This document shows positions 49,683-58,937 of a stretch of DNA of 64,000 bases, in pieces. A program made the translations under genes and the position numbers. Location: contig CAZWVH010000003.1 of assembly GCA_964636945.1 (NCBI GenBank), positions 1 to 64,000 on the forward strand, in the 5' to 3' direction. Source of the DNA: CAZADA01 sp964636945 (GTDB lineage Bacteria; Pseudomonadota; Alphaproteobacteria; Caulobacterales; Maricaulaceae). How positions within the stretch are numbered: position 1 is the first letter of the stretch; every line of letters starts with the position of its first letter. The notes beneath the pieces were generated by a model. It had not been told where the DNA came from, searched no databases, and was given only the letters and a program-made list of their open reading frames with translations.

Positions 49683-50692
49683 GCGTTCTTGGCTCCCTCT
49701 TTCGCGGCCGTGGTCTGCCCATCTGGTTGCCCACATTGATATTTTTGGTCTTGCTTGCTGCTTACGGCATGTATTGGCGCTATGTGCGCGCCGAAGCGGC
49801 GGTGATCATTGAAGATACGGTGGCCGATTGGCGCCAGCAGGGCATTGAAACGCGTTGGGGCGATCTCAGTTACGGCGGCTTCCCATTTCGGATCTCCGCA
49901 CTCTTCAAAGAGCCCGTGATTGTGGGCAATAATCCGGGCTCGCCCATTCAAGTTCGCTCCGATGAACTGCGTCTGCACACCCTACCGCACGATCTTTATA
50001 CGCTGATCATTGAGCCACGCGGCGTCATCCATACCAATGACGCCAATGGCTCGGTCGTAACGATCGACGCAGATCGTCCCATCGCCAGCATGTCGTTCAA
50101 GCCCAATGGCGAAGAAGTGGCTATTGAAACGGGCAAAGCTGAAATCCAACACGAGAACGCCGTGGTGTTGTCGATGGACAGCGGGGCGCTTTACCTCAAG
50201 CAATTGGACGACGATGCCCGATCGATGCTGGGATCAATGCGGGTCGAGGCGCCGCTATGGATCGGGATCGATCCTGCAAAAGCGCCCAATACCGGCAATG
50301 TGGACCTGGCGATTTCCCATTGGGAATTACTGGCGGTGGGCATCGCCAATTCTCAGGTCCATGATGTTTGGGCCACCGCCGGGGGAAAAATAACCATCAG
50401 AGGAGCCGGCCTTTCGTGGGGCGATGCGCGGGCCGCCGTCCAAGGCGCGTTATCAGTGGCGGCCGATGGATATCTTTCCGGCGAACTTGATATTGTGCTC
50501 ACCGAGCCAGCTGTTGCGCTGGCCCGGCTTGCTGATCTTGGATTGATTGATCGCTCTTCGGTCGGCGCGGTGAGCATGGCTGCAACCATGGCCCAAGACC
50601 AAGATCAACGCGTGCGCGTACCGCTGCGCTTCGCCAACGGTGAGATGCGCGCGTTTGGGATCAAGCTTGGCGCTGCACCCATCGTGGGATAA
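49679..50692 (+). CDS. DUF2125 family protein
   Basis: A 337-residue protein with an N-terminal TM (about residues 13-35) and an extended periplasmic beta-rich domain. The opening RYVRAEAAVIIEDTVADWRQQGIETRWGDLSYGGFPFRIS matches DUF2125, whose function is not known. It is the last gene of the ftsEX operon and overlaps plsC by 4 bases. In several alphaproteobacteria a prephenate/cyclohexadienyl dehydrogenase lies next to it, followed by hisC; here only 16 bases separate it from the convergent hisC. Confidence 0.85.
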   Translation: MSVLGSLFRGRGLPIWLPTLIFLVLLAAYGMYWRYVRAEAAVIIEDTVADWRQQGIETRWGDLSYGGFPFRISALFKEPVIVGNNPGSPIQVRSDELRLHTLPHDLYTLIIEPRGVIHTNDANGSVVTIDADRPIASMSFKPNGEEVAIETGKAEIQHENAVVLSMDSGALYLKQLDDDARSMLGSMRVEAPLWIGIDPAKAPNTGNVDLAISHWELLAVGIANSQVHDVWATAGGKITIRGAGLSWGDARAAVQGALSVAADGYLSGELDIVLTEPAVALARLADLGLIDRSSVGAVSMAATMAQDQDQRVRVPLRFANGEMRAFGIKLGAAPIVG

Positions 50693-50708
50693 CGCCCGAC
50701 GCGTTGGT

Positions 50709-51827
50709 CTACCCTCCGAGCGCCTCGATCACCCGGTCATTTGCGGCCGACCCGCCCACGGTCACCCGCAAACAGTCCGGCAGGCCATATCCTGAAAGTT
50801 GGCGCGCCACCACGCCATGAGCCTTGAGCGCCGCATCGCCGGCATCCGCGGCCATCACAGCGTCCGGCAAGAAACGCAATAGGACAAAATTTGCCGCCGA
50901 TCGGACGCCCAAAATGCCTCTGCTCGTCGCCATGCCTTCCAGTCGGGCGCGTTCGCGTGAATTGTGAGCCACTGAGTTCGCCACAAACGCATGGTCGGCC
51001 AGTGCGGCTTCTCCGGCCGCCAAGGACGGTGAGGTGACATTGTAGGGACCGCGCAAGCGATGGATCACATCAATGATCGCCTTTGGACCAAAGGCCCAAC
51101 CCAAGCGCAGGCCAGCCAATCCATGGATCTTCGAGAAGGTGCGGGTCACCACCACATTGTCCGCATCATGCAGCACATCCAACCCAGAAGCGTAGTCGGG
51201 GAACTCCGCCGCCGTCACATATTCAGCGTAGGCTTCGTCGACCACCAACACCACATCCGGCGGCAAGCCCGCATGAAGCCGACAGAGTTCGTCCTTGGGC
51301 AGATACGAGCCTGTGGGATTGTTGGGATTGGCCACCATCACCAGGCGGGTGCGCGGTGTAACCGCGTCCAGTAAGGCGTCCACATCGGCGGTCAAGTTGC
51401 GTTCCGGCGCGGCCACCGGCTTGGCGCCCACCTGCCGGGCCGCAAGGGCGTAGACCAAAAACCCATGCTGCGAATACAGAACCTCGTCACCAGGGCCGGC
51501 AAAACCGCGCGTCAACAATTGCAGGAGTTCATCCGAGCCGGCGCCGCAAACAATGCGCGCCGCGTCAATCCCGAAGGCATGCGAGATGGCCCCACGCAGA
51601 CGTTCCGCGCCACCGTCTGGGTAAACCGCCAACCGCTGAGCGCTGCTCCGCACAGCCTCAGCCGCCAACGGACTGCAGCCCAACGGATTTTCGTTAGCGT
51701 TCAGCAACGCCAAATTTGGATGGCTGACGCCATTATGCGCACCGGCTTGGTAGGGGACAATGTCCAATAGTCCCGGACGCGGGCGCGGTGTCCGGCCACC
51801 AGTTAGCTCAACGATTGATGTGTTCAT
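50709..51827 (-). CDS. hisC: Histidinol-phosphate/aromatic aminotransferase
   Basis: A 372-residue class I/II PLP aminotransferase. The N-terminal TPRPRPGLLDIVPYQAG and LNANENPLG, the AAANPNNPTGSYL-like segment VANPNNPTGSYLP and the PLP Lys in VVTRTFSKIHGLAGLRLGWAFG are HisC-type. A copy at this locus in related genomes often acts in tyrosine/phenylalanine synthesis in addition to histidine. AAGGTAAGTC lies before the ATG, only 3 bases after the methyltransferase stop, so the two are co-transcribed. Confidence 0.9.
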   Translation of the reverse strand: MNTSIVELTGGRTPRPRPGLLDIVPYQAGAHNGVSHPNLALLNANENPLGCSPLAAEAVRSSAQRLAVYPDGGAERLRGAISHAFGIDAARIVCGAGSDELLQLLTRGFAGPGDEVLYSQHGFLVYALAARQVGAKPVAAPERNLTADVDALLDAVTPRTRLVMVANPNNPTGSYLPKDELCRLHAGLPPDVVLVVDEAYAEYVTAAEFPDYASGLDVLHDADNVVVTRTFSKIHGLAGLRLGWAFGPKAIIDVIHRLRGPYNVTSPSLAAGEAALADHAFVANSVAHNSRERARLEGMATSRGILGVRSAANFVLLRFLPDAVMAADAGDAALKAHGVVARQLSGYGLPDCLRVTVGGSAANDRVIEALGG

Positions 51828-51830
51828 GAC

Positions 51831-52592
51831 TTACCTTAGGCCAACTCGTCGATGTGCGCCACGCGCTCCTGTTGGCGCAGCGATGGGCTCGGGGGCTGGT
51901 CTGAACACCGGCCGCAGGATCTTCGCGCCCGTAGCCGGTTGAACCACCCGTTTGACCGCCTCAATCATCAACACCCCGCCAAGTCGTGGGACAACCCGCT
52001 CCCCGATCCGTTCCATGGTACGCACGGCTCGCGCCACAGCGGGCGATCTGATGGGCGGAGCATACACTGCTCGCGACCAGGCCACGGGCTCCCAGTCGAC
52101 TTTACGCAATGCGCTATTCAACTGCCCTTTAGTGAACGGACGACCATGGCCAAAGGGCGTCGAGTCCACTCGGCTCCACAGGCCTCGGCGATTGGCGGCA
52201 ATAATCAGCATCCGTCCCGAGGGGGCGGTGACCCGCAACATTTCGGTCAGCAATGCGCTCAACTCCCCGGTTTCCTCAACGGCGTGGGCCACAATCACGC
52301 GATCAAATTGAGACTCGCGAAATGGCGTCTGACATTCTTCGCACAGCACCGCGCGCATCGGACCGTCTGGCGGCCAGCACTCGCTGCCCTGCAAAGCCGG
52401 CATGGCGGCAATGACCGACCGGGCATTGGTGGTATAAGGCGACAAAAATGGAGTCGCATAGCCGAAGCCCAAAACGTCCATGGAACGCGCGTGCGGCCAT
52501 AACGCAGTCATGCGCCGAACGATCATGCGTCGCGCTGCTCGGCCAAGATGGCTCGCATAAAACGCTCGCAAATCAGTCACGTCCATGCGCAT
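51831..52592 (-). CDS. Class I SAM-dependent methyltransferase-like protein
   Basis: A 253-residue protein. The N-terminal MRMDVTDLRAFYASHLGRAARRMIVRRMTALWP and VLGFGYATPFLSPYTTNARSVIAAMPALQGSECWPPDG resemble the SAM-binding part of a methyltransferase, with a weak glycine-rich loop (VLGFGYAT) and the FDRVIVAHAVEETGELSALLTEMLRVTAPSGRMLIIAANRRGLWSR segment as motifs II-III. It is a known neighbour of gloB and hisC in alphaproteobacteria. The Arg/Pro-rich last 50 residues look disordered. Substrate unknown. GAGGA lies about 9 bases before the ATG at 52592. Confidence 0.78.
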   Translation of the reverse strand: MRMDVTDLRAFYASHLGRAARRMIVRRMTALWPHARSMDVLGFGYATPFLSPYTTNARSVIAAMPALQGSECWPPDGPMRAVLCEECQTPFRESQFDRVIVAHAVEETGELSALLTEMLRVTAPSGRMLIIAANRRGLWSRVDSTPFGHGRPFTKGQLNSALRKVDWEPVAWSRAVYAPPIRSPAVARAVRTMERIGERVVPRLGGVLMIEAVKRVVQPATGAKILRPVFRPAPEPIAAPTGARGAHRRVGLR

Positions 52593-52704
52593 TGGCGCAG
52601 ATCCTCATGCCGGTGCTGTCAGCGATATAGGATAACCCAAATAGCGCTGCGACGAAAAATATGTCGATCGGCGGCGTCCGGGCACTTGACCCAGACGGAC
52701 GATA

Positions 52705-53487
52705 ATGGATCGTCATGTCATGACGCTTTTGGTGAAACAATTTCCCTGTCTGCACGACAATTACGGGTTTCTGGTCCACGACCCAGACACCCGAGAGACG
52801 GCGACGATCGACACGCCTGACGCCGAGGTCATTCTGGAGGCGGCGCGAGAAGCCAATTGGCCGATCACCCAAATCTGGAACACCCACCACCATCACGACC
52901 ATATCGGCGGCAATGACGCAATCCGCGAAGCGACTGGCGCGCGCATTGTGGGGCCGGCAACGGAAACACACCGCATTCCCCACATTGATCAGCACGTTCA
53001 TCATGGCGAAACGGTGGAACTGGGGACAAGCCAGGCCCAGGTCATCGAAACGCCCGGCCATACATTGGGTCATGTCGCCTATCACTTCCCCAACGATGGG
53101 ATTGTGTTTGTTGGCGATACGCTATTCGCCATGGGCTGTGGGCGCTTGTTCGAAGGGACGGCTGAACAGATGTGGCAAAGTCTGAGCGGCTTGCTCGCTC
53201 TGCCTGACAACACCACAGTCTATTGCGCCCACGAGTACACCTTGGCCAACGCAAAGTTCTGCCTGACGATCGAACCAGAGAATACCGCACTACAGGTGCG
53301 CGCCGCGGATGTGAGCGCGAGGCGCGAACGCAATGAGCCCACGGTGCCCACGACCATCCGTCTCGAGCGCGAAACCAACGCATTCGTGCGCGCTCACTCG
53401 CCCGAAATCCGCGCGCGGCTAGGCCTGGAGGGCGCATCTGATGTCGACGTGTTCGCGGAGATTCGGCGGCGAAAGGATTCGTTTTGA
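52705..53487 (+). CDS. gloB: Hydroxyacylglutathione hydrolase (glyoxalase II)
   Basis: A 260-residue metallo-beta-lactamase-fold enzyme that hydrolyses S-lactoylglutathione in methylglyoxal detoxification. The metal motif THHHHDHIGG is at about residue 59, with the second-shell His in IETPGHTLGHVAYHF, Asp in FVGDTLF and the downstream CAHEYT. The C-terminal glutathione-binding segment ends with RRRKDSF as in GloB. ATG at 52705 has GGACGATA upstream; an in-frame ATG at 52720 is an alternative. It is divergent from the methyltransferase gene. Confidence 0.95.
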   Translation: MDRHVMTLLVKQFPCLHDNYGFLVHDPDTRETATIDTPDAEVILEAAREANWPITQIWNTHHHHDHIGGNDAIREATGARIVGPATETHRIPHIDQHVHHGETVELGTSQAQVIETPGHTLGHVAYHFPNDGIVFVGDTLFAMGCGRLFEGTAEQMWQSLSGLLALPDNTTVYCAHEYTLANAKFCLTIEPENTALQVRAADVSARRERNEPTVPTTIRLERETNAFVRAHSPEIRARLGLEGASDVDVFAEIRRRKDSF

Positions 53488-53558
53488 TTGATCCGTCTAC
53501 GCATCGCGAAATTGAGGTATATGACAGGACTGGGTAAGCGCATCTTGGGGAATAACCG

Positions 53559-53993
53559 ATGAAGAGTGTTTTCGTGTCTATGGCGATCGCAGGTCTGGTT
53601 ACAACGTCCGCATTTGGTGATGACGCGCGTGAAGTGCGCGCGTTGATTTCTGGGGCCGAGGCTGCATTTCGAACGTGTGACGCAAGAGCCTGGGAAGGCC
53701 TGTTGTCAAACACCGCCACCATTTTCTTCGCTGGAGGACCGGTGCAATCTAAGTCCGATCATCAAGCCTTCATGACCAGCGAATGCGAAGCTGGGGTCAA
53801 ATATGACGGCGCCTTTGAAATTCTGGATCTCACAGTGTCCGGCGATCTGGCGGTCGCCCACGGCTATTGGTCAGGGAATTACGTCCCCCCAAGCGGCGAT
53901 CCGGTGTGGAGCAAGAGCCGCGTGACCTATATCGCCACGCGCGACGGCGGCGGCTGGAAGACCTACCATTTGCACATTTCTCCATTAAGCTAA
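53559..53993 (+). CDS. Secreted SnoaL-like/DUF4440 protein
   Basis: A 144-residue protein with a signal peptide (ends near TTSAFG, residue 20) and an NTF2-like fold: VRALISGAEAAFRTCDARAWEGLLSNTATIFFAGG...AHGYWSGNYVPPSG...GGGWKTYHLHISP. The DUF4440/SnoaL_3 pattern is clear, but ligand and reaction are unknown. TTGGGGAATAACCG lies before the ATG. The next gene starts 16 bases after the stop, so they may share a transcript. Confidence 0.78.
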   Translation: MKSVFVSMAIAGLVTTSAFGDDAREVRALISGAEAAFRTCDARAWEGLLSNTATIFFAGGPVQSKSDHQAFMTSECEAGVKYDGAFEILDLTVSGDLAVAHGYWSGNYVPPSGDPVWSKSRVTYIATRDGGGWKTYHLHISPLS

Positions 53994-54009
53994 GGGCGGC
54001 CAGACGCAG

Positions 54010-54462
54010 ATGACCCCGTTCGCCGCTCCGTCCGGTGATCTACCCGCCAAAGAGGTGATCAAGCTGCTTAAGCTCGAGCGCCATCCCGAAGGCGGCTGGT
54101 TTCGCGAAACCTACCGCGATGGGAGTGTGGTCAATGGCCGCTCTGTGGGTACGGCGATCTATTATCTGCTTGAAGTGGGCGATGTTTCCGCCTGGCATCG
54201 GGTGGATGCAGCCGAAATTTGGCATTGGTACGCCGGTGGTCCGCTGGTCTTGACGGTGTCAGAAGCCGGCGAAGGCGCTCAGACGATCACTCTTGGTCCT
54301 GATCTGCGCCACGGCCAACGCCCACAGGCCATCGTGCTCGCCCATTGGTGGCAAACAGCGGAAAGCCTGGGCGCTTGGACGTTGGTGGGCTGCACCGTCT
54401 CGCCAGGCTTTGAGTTTACTGGCTTTGAATTGGCGCCCGAAGATTGGCGGCCCAAATTGTGA
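54010..54462 (+). CDS. Cupin, DUF985 family
   Basis: A 150-residue cupin of the DUF985 family, with the RHPEGGWFRETYRD N-terminal signature, GTAIYYLLEVGDVSAWHRVDAAEIWHWYAGGPL and a terminal GWTLVGCTVSPGFEFTGFELAPEDW-type segment. The fold resembles RmlC-like cupins but enzymatic function is unknown. It is 16 bases after the SnoaL-like gene and converges on phaB with 16 bases between stops. Confidence 0.87.
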   Translation: MTPFAAPSGDLPAKEVIKLLKLERHPEGGWFRETYRDGSVVNGRSVGTAIYYLLEVGDVSAWHRVDAAEIWHWYAGGPLVLTVSEAGEGAQTITLGPDLRHGQRPQAIVLAHWWQTAESLGAWTLVGCTVSPGFEFTGFELAPEDWRPKL

Positions 54463-54478
54463 TGCGCGCGCTCGCCGC

Positions 54479-55201
54479 CTAATACATGTGTTGACCGCCA
54501 TTGATCGACAGTGTCGAGCCGGTGATGAAGCCCGCCTCGTCCGCCACCAAAAACGCCACGCCGCGTGCGATCTCTTCGGCATGGCCGAGCCGTCCAACCG
54601 GAATGCGCGATTTGATCTTCTCCAAGACGTCCGCAGGAACAGCCGCCACCATATCGGTATCGATGTATCCAGGCGCGATGGCGTTGACCGTAATATTACT
54701 GCGCGCGCCTTCTTGAGCCAGGGCTTTGGTGAAGCCGTGAATGCCCGACTTGGCGGCCGCATAATTGACCTGACCGTATTGTCCGGCCTGACCGTTTATC
54801 GAGCCGATATTCACAATCCGGCCGAATTTGCGTTCATTCATGCCTGCCCAAACACACTTCGCCATGTTGAAACAACCGCCCAAATTCACGTCCAGCACTT
54901 CTTGCCACATGTCGTGATCCATGCGCTTCATTGTGCCGTCGCGGGTAATCCCTGCATTGTTGACCAACACATCCACCGGTCCCAGTTCCTTGGTGATGCG
55001 TTCAACTTGTTCTTGGCACTGATCAAAGTTCGACACATCGAACTTGTAAACGTTAATGCCCACTTCTTCGGCGCACGCCTGAGCCTTTTGATCATTCCCA
55101 GCATAGTTGGCGGCGACTTTCATGCCACCATCCTTCAGTGCAGCGGAAATTGCCTTGCCAATTCCCCGTGTTCCCCCAGTGACAATCGCAACGCGCGTCA
55201 T
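54479..55201 (-). CDS. phaB: Acetoacetyl-CoA reductase
   Basis: A 240-residue short-chain dehydrogenase/reductase that reduces acetoacetyl-CoA to (R)-3-hydroxybutyryl-CoA with NADPH for polyhydroxybutyrate. Seen are TGGTRGIG, NNAGITRDGTM, NIGSINGQAGQYGQVNYAAAKSG with catalytic Ser-Tyr-Lys, and the PhaB-type C-terminus SINGGQHMY. The wording KRMDHDMWQEVLDVNLGG fits PhaB over FabG. GGAGGACATC lies before the ATG. No phaA or phaC is adjacent in the window. Confidence 0.92.
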   Translation of the reverse strand: MTRVAIVTGGTRGIGKAISAALKDGGMKVAANYAGNDQKAQACAEEVGINVYKFDVSNFDQCQEQVERITKELGPVDVLVNNAGITRDGTMKRMDHDMWQEVLDVNLGGCFNMAKCVWAGMNERKFGRIVNIGSINGQAGQYGQVNYAAAKSGIHGFTKALAQEGARSNITVNAIAPGYIDTDMVAAVPADVLEKIKSRIPVGRLGHAEEIARGVAFLVADEAGFITGSTLSINGGQHMY

Positions 55202-55310
55202 GATGTCCTCCCTTGCACCGCCGTATACTCGGCCTTCGACTCAGTTTCGCGCGGTAACGATAGACTGATCCGAGTGCACGATGCTATGGCGAACCGGGGC
55301 TTGATGGCAT

Positions 55311-56642
55311 TTAATCCAAATCAATTTCCCGTCGGATTGAATCCTCAAGTGTCCCGCGTCGCTCAATCAGTCGCATTTCTCCGTCTTGTGTCACAAGAAT
55401 AGAGGCCGGCCGATTCATTGAATTGTAGTCATTCATCATGGCGTGAGAATATGCGCCGCAACCAGCCATCACCATGATGTCGCCCACTTCGATTTTGGCA
55501 AATTCGCGCGGTTTGGGCGCGCCGTCAGCGTCCACGGTGAATAAATCCCCTGATTCACACAAATAGCCGGCCACGACATAGTCCTGGGCTATCCCTGCGG
55601 GGCGAGGCGAATGGGCGATAAACCGGATCGGATGAAAGCTGCCGTACATGGCGGGGCGAATATTGTGGTTCAGCCCAGAATTCACCGTGGCGAATCTGAG
55701 GCCAGGGGCTATGTCTCCATTGTCCAGAAATAGATCGGCGGTTTTCTTGACCGAACGCACTTCGGCGAGCAGCAATCCAGAACTGGCGACGATGAACCGG
55801 CCCGGCTCGAGTTGAAGGCCGATGGTGCGGCGCATCCGCTTGCTGAACATGTCCATGAGGTCACTGACCGCCGCGCCCCACTCCGTTAACATCATGTCCG
55901 GATCGGAGGATTCACCGTAGTTCACCGGCAGCCCACCACCCAGGTTCACCGTCTCTATCTCCGGAAACTGTGCGGCCAAGTCGAGAAAACTCTCCTGAAT
56001 TCTCAGCCATTCGCGCAAATCAGCGCCCGAACCGATATGACAGTGCACACCCGCAATGGTGAGCCCATGTTCTCGGGCCTTGGCTTTGGCGGCGTCGATC
56101 TGATCGAAATAGATACCATGCTTGCTCTGTGGCCCGCCCGTATTGACACGATGATTGGCGCCATGCCCCTCGCCTGGATTGATACGCAATGAGCAGCGAG
56201 TTCCACCCGCACGCACAAGCAAGTCCATTTGATCGAGCGATGTGCAATTGACCAGCACATGGTTGTCAACCAAGCGCCGATAATCCTCCAAAGACGCACC
56301 CTCGCCCGTGTAATAGATTTCGTGCGGTTGGAACCCGGCCATTTGAGCGCGCAACACTTCATTGATCGATGACGCATCGACCCAAAAGCCCTCTTCGTGA
56401 ATAATCCGCAAAATCGCCCTCAATGTCAGCGACTTGCACGCAAAGCGCAGCTGTGTGTTGGGATACCTCATGGCTTGGCGCAAAGTGGCGCATTGGCGGC
56501 GGATTGTTGCCTCGTCGAACACATAGAGCGGTGCGCCATACTCCTTCACGGCCCGTTTGAGCAGCACGTCGTCGCGATAGAGCGGACAATCCTCAACGGA
56601 CTTGTGAGTCGACGCCGTGTCGACGCGGGCAAGATCAATCAT
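55311..56642 (-). CDS. lysA: Diaminopimelate decarboxylase-like enzyme
   Basis: A 443-residue PLP fold type III decarboxylase. The PLP Lys is in LRFACKSLTLRAIL, a glycine-rich motif in ETVNLGGGLPVNYGE, and the decarboxylase signatures GYLCESGDLFT and AGCGAYSHAMMNDYN are typical of DAP decarboxylase. The N-terminal 25 residues are unusual (MIDLARVDTASTHKSVEDCPLY). The wording of the Lys region differs from the typical alphaproteobacterial LysA YALKANSN-type, so it may be a different lineage, while the usual lysA site next to the DUF4175 gene is empty. Neighbours do not help. Confidence 0.8.
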   Translation of the reverse strand: MIDLARVDTASTHKSVEDCPLYRDDVLLKRAVKEYGAPLYVFDEATIRRQCATLRQAMRYPNTQLRFACKSLTLRAILRIIHEEGFWVDASSINEVLRAQMAGFQPHEIYYTGEGASLEDYRRLVDNHVLVNCTSLDQMDLLVRAGGTRCSLRINPGEGHGANHRVNTGGPQSKHGIYFDQIDAAKAKAREHGLTIAGVHCHIGSGADLREWLRIQESFLDLAAQFPEIETVNLGGGLPVNYGESSDPDMMLTEWGAAVSDLMDMFSKRMRRTIGLQLEPGRFIVASSGLLLAEVRSVKKTADLFLDNGDIAPGLRFATVNSGLNHNIRPAMYGSFHPIRFIAHSPRPAGIAQDYVVAGYLCESGDLFTVDADGAPKPREFAKIEVGDIMVMAGCGAYSHAMMNDYNSMNRPASILVTQDGEMRLIERRGTLEDSIRREIDLD

Positions 56643-56973
56643 GGAACAATCACATCGATTTTGGGTTATGGCGCGACATCAATGATCCGAGCGCCGAATA
56701 CCGTATAGTGCCGCAATGCAGCATCACTTGCACATCGCAATTATGCGATTGTGCTTGCAAATCCACCATTCACCTGCCGCACCGAACAACACAGCGCGAC
56801 ACACCGTCAAAAACAGAGCTTATTTCCAAAATTTTTCATTCCCATTGCCACAGCCAAGCCGTTTCGCAATGCAATATATGCGTGGAGTTTCATAATCAGC
56901 GCTGCAAATCATTGCAGAAATTTCCACAACCGGAGTAAGATGGCGCAAATTACAATGAACCGGGGAGGATGAC
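56643..56973. promoter_or_regulatory. 331-bp leader with inverted repeats before the glucan-hydrolase cluster
   Basis: This gap holds no gene. It carries CTGCAA-ATCA-TTGCAG at 56902-56917 (6+6 paired), and a larger imperfect inverted repeat at 56730-56754 (GCACATCGCA, ATTA, TGCGATTGTGC, one-base insertion). The TTGCA half-sites recall LacI-family operators in sugar loci, but no LacI gene lies in the window. GGGGAGGATGAC before the ATG is a strong ribosome binding site. Confidence 0.4.
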
Positions 56974-58905
56974 ATGGCGATTGGATGGCCTCGCGCAAGG
57001 CGAAACATGACCATTGGCGGTCTTGCAGCGTTGCTCACCGCATGTGTCGCGCCACCTCCTCCAACGGTCGACATGCCATCGCCAGCTCCGGTTTCACAAA
57101 TTGAACGCATTGAGCCGCCGCATTGGTGGGTTGGCTTTGAGGACAACGAACTACAACTGCTTGTCCATGGTGAGGGTGTTGGATCACTCGAGCCGCAAAT
57201 CAATGATCCTCGCGTGGACATCGTCCGGATCGAACGGGTGGAAAACCCCAACTATTTGTTTGTCTACCTCGATATCGCCGCCAATGCTCAGCCAGGGCCC
57301 GTGGACATCTTGTTTGCACAGGGCGGCGAAGTCATCGGTGGTCACCGCTATCAGCTTGATGCGCGGCGCGATGGCTCCGCCCTGCGCGAAGGTTTCGGCC
57401 CGAGCGACACGATTTACCTGATCACACCAGATCGGTTCGCCAATGGCGACCCGGGTAATGATGAAGTGGCGGGATACGACGATCTGCTGAACCGAGGCGA
57501 ACTGTATGGACGCCATGGCGGGGATTTGGCCGGCATTCGCAACAATCTCGATTACATTGAAAGCATGGGCTTCACCCAAATTTGGCTGAATCCTGTTTTG
57601 GAAAACGCCATGGCCGAGCACAGCTATCACGGCTACGCCCAAACCGATCTTTACAAAGTTGATCCTCGATACGGAACGAACGAGGATTATCGCGCCCTCT
57701 CGGCCGAGGCGAACACGCGCGGCATCGGCCTAATCAAAGATATTGTTTTGAATCACATTGGTTCAGGCCATTGGTGGATGGACGATTTGCCCACGCCAGA
57801 CTGGATCAATCATGGCGGGGAGTATGTGAACACGACACACCAGCACACAGCTGCCCTCGACCCATACGCGCCCGATGTGGATGTCGCCGATTTTACTCAG
57901 GGCTGGTTCGTCCCGACCATGCCTGACATGAACACGGACAACCCCTTGCTGGCCGACTATTTGATCCAAAACTCCATCTGGTGGATCGAGTATGCCGATC
58001 TGTCCGGCATTCGTTTAGATACTTACGCCTATCCTGGGCACGACATGGTTTCCGCCTGGATGGACCGGATCACCCTGGAGTACCCGAACTTCAACGCGGT
58101 CGGCGAGGAATGGGTGCTTAATGCGAGCCTCATCGCCCGCTATCAGCGCGCGCCAGATGCAACGCCCAACGGCAAGCCCTTGTCGCCGTCAATGATGGAT
58201 TTTCCTCTGCAAGATGCAATGCGCCGCGGGCTCACCGAGGACGATGGCTGGGGCAGCGGCCTGATCAAGCTTTACGAAGTCATGGTCAATGATCCGCTCT
58301 ATCCTGCGCCCAATGAGCTGACCATCTTTGTGGATAACCACGATATGGACCGCATTCACACCCAGATGGGCCGCGATCCGGCGCTGACCCGCATGGCGTT
58401 TGTGTGGCTGGCGACCATGCGCGGCATACCTCAGTTTTATTATGGCAATGAGGTTCTAGCGACCAACGCCACGCCCGGCCACCACGGCGAGATCCGAAGC
58501 GAGTTTCCTGGCGGCTGGCCCGATCACGCCGACAACGCCTTTACCGGCGAAGGATTGATTGACGAACAGCGCCAGATGCAGGACTTCGTGCGTAACCTGT
58601 TCACTTGGAGAAAGACTGCGAGCGCCGTGCATAATGGAACATTGACCCACTATGCGCCTGTCGTGAGTAATGAGGAAGTATCGCCGCTTCAGCACACCTA
58701 TGTTTATTTCCGCGACAATGGCGAACAAACCATTATGGTCATGCTGTATAAAGGTGATGAGGCGTTCACGCTTGATACCGAGCGTTACGCCCAAAATCTC
58801 TACGGGGCGTCTGAAGCCACAGACGTGCTGACCGGACGCCGTTATCAGATCGATGCGGGTCTGCCCATCGCGCCGCGTTCGGCGATGGTCCTGGAAATTC
58901 AATAA
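56974..58905 (+). CDS. GH13 alpha-glucan hydrolase (cyclomaltodextrinase/neopullulanase-like), lipoprotein
   Basis: A 643-residue secreted enzyme with lipobox LTAC. Residues about 50-140 fit the cyclomaltodextrinase N-terminal beta domain, and the GH13 barrel follows. Conserved regions: DIVLNHIG (I), GIRLDTYAYPG with the nucleophile Asp (II), AVGEEWV with the acid/base Glu (III), FVDNHDMDR with the third Asp (IV). The C-terminus is the cyclomaltodextrinase-type beta domain. The family cuts starch, pullulan or cyclodextrins to short maltodextrins, as does SusA. It opens the operon; strong ribosome binding site GGGGAGGATGAC. The next gene begins 33 bases after the stop. Confidence 0.92.
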   Translation: MAIGWPRARRNMTIGGLAALLTACVAPPPPTVDMPSPAPVSQIERIEPPHWWVGFEDNELQLLVHGEGVGSLEPQINDPRVDIVRIERVENPNYLFVYLDIAANAQPGPVDILFAQGGEVIGGHRYQLDARRDGSALREGFGPSDTIYLITPDRFANGDPGNDEVAGYDDLLNRGELYGRHGGDLAGIRNNLDYIESMGFTQIWLNPVLENAMAEHSYHGYAQTDLYKVDPRYGTNEDYRALSAEANTRGIGLIKDIVLNHIGSGHWWMDDLPTPDWINHGGEYVNTTHQHTAALDPYAPDVDVADFTQGWFVPTMPDMNTDNPLLADYLIQNSIWWIEYADLSGIRLDTYAYPGHDMVSAWMDRITLEYPNFNAVGEEWVLNASLIARYQRAPDATPNGKPLSPSMMDFPLQDAMRRGLTEDDGWGSGLIKLYEVMVNDPLYPAPNELTIFVDNHDMDRIHTQMGRDPALTRMAFVWLATMRGIPQFYYGNEVLATNATPGHHGEIRSEFPGGWPDHADNAFTGEGLIDEQRQMQDFVRNLFTWRKTASAVHNGTLTHYAPVVSNEEVSPLQHTYVYFRDNGEQTIMVMLYKGDEAFTLDTERYAQNLYGASEATDVLTGRRYQIDAGLPIAPRSAMVLEIQ

Positions 58906-58937
58906 GAAAGAATCACTTGAGCCGTTGGGAGAGGCCC

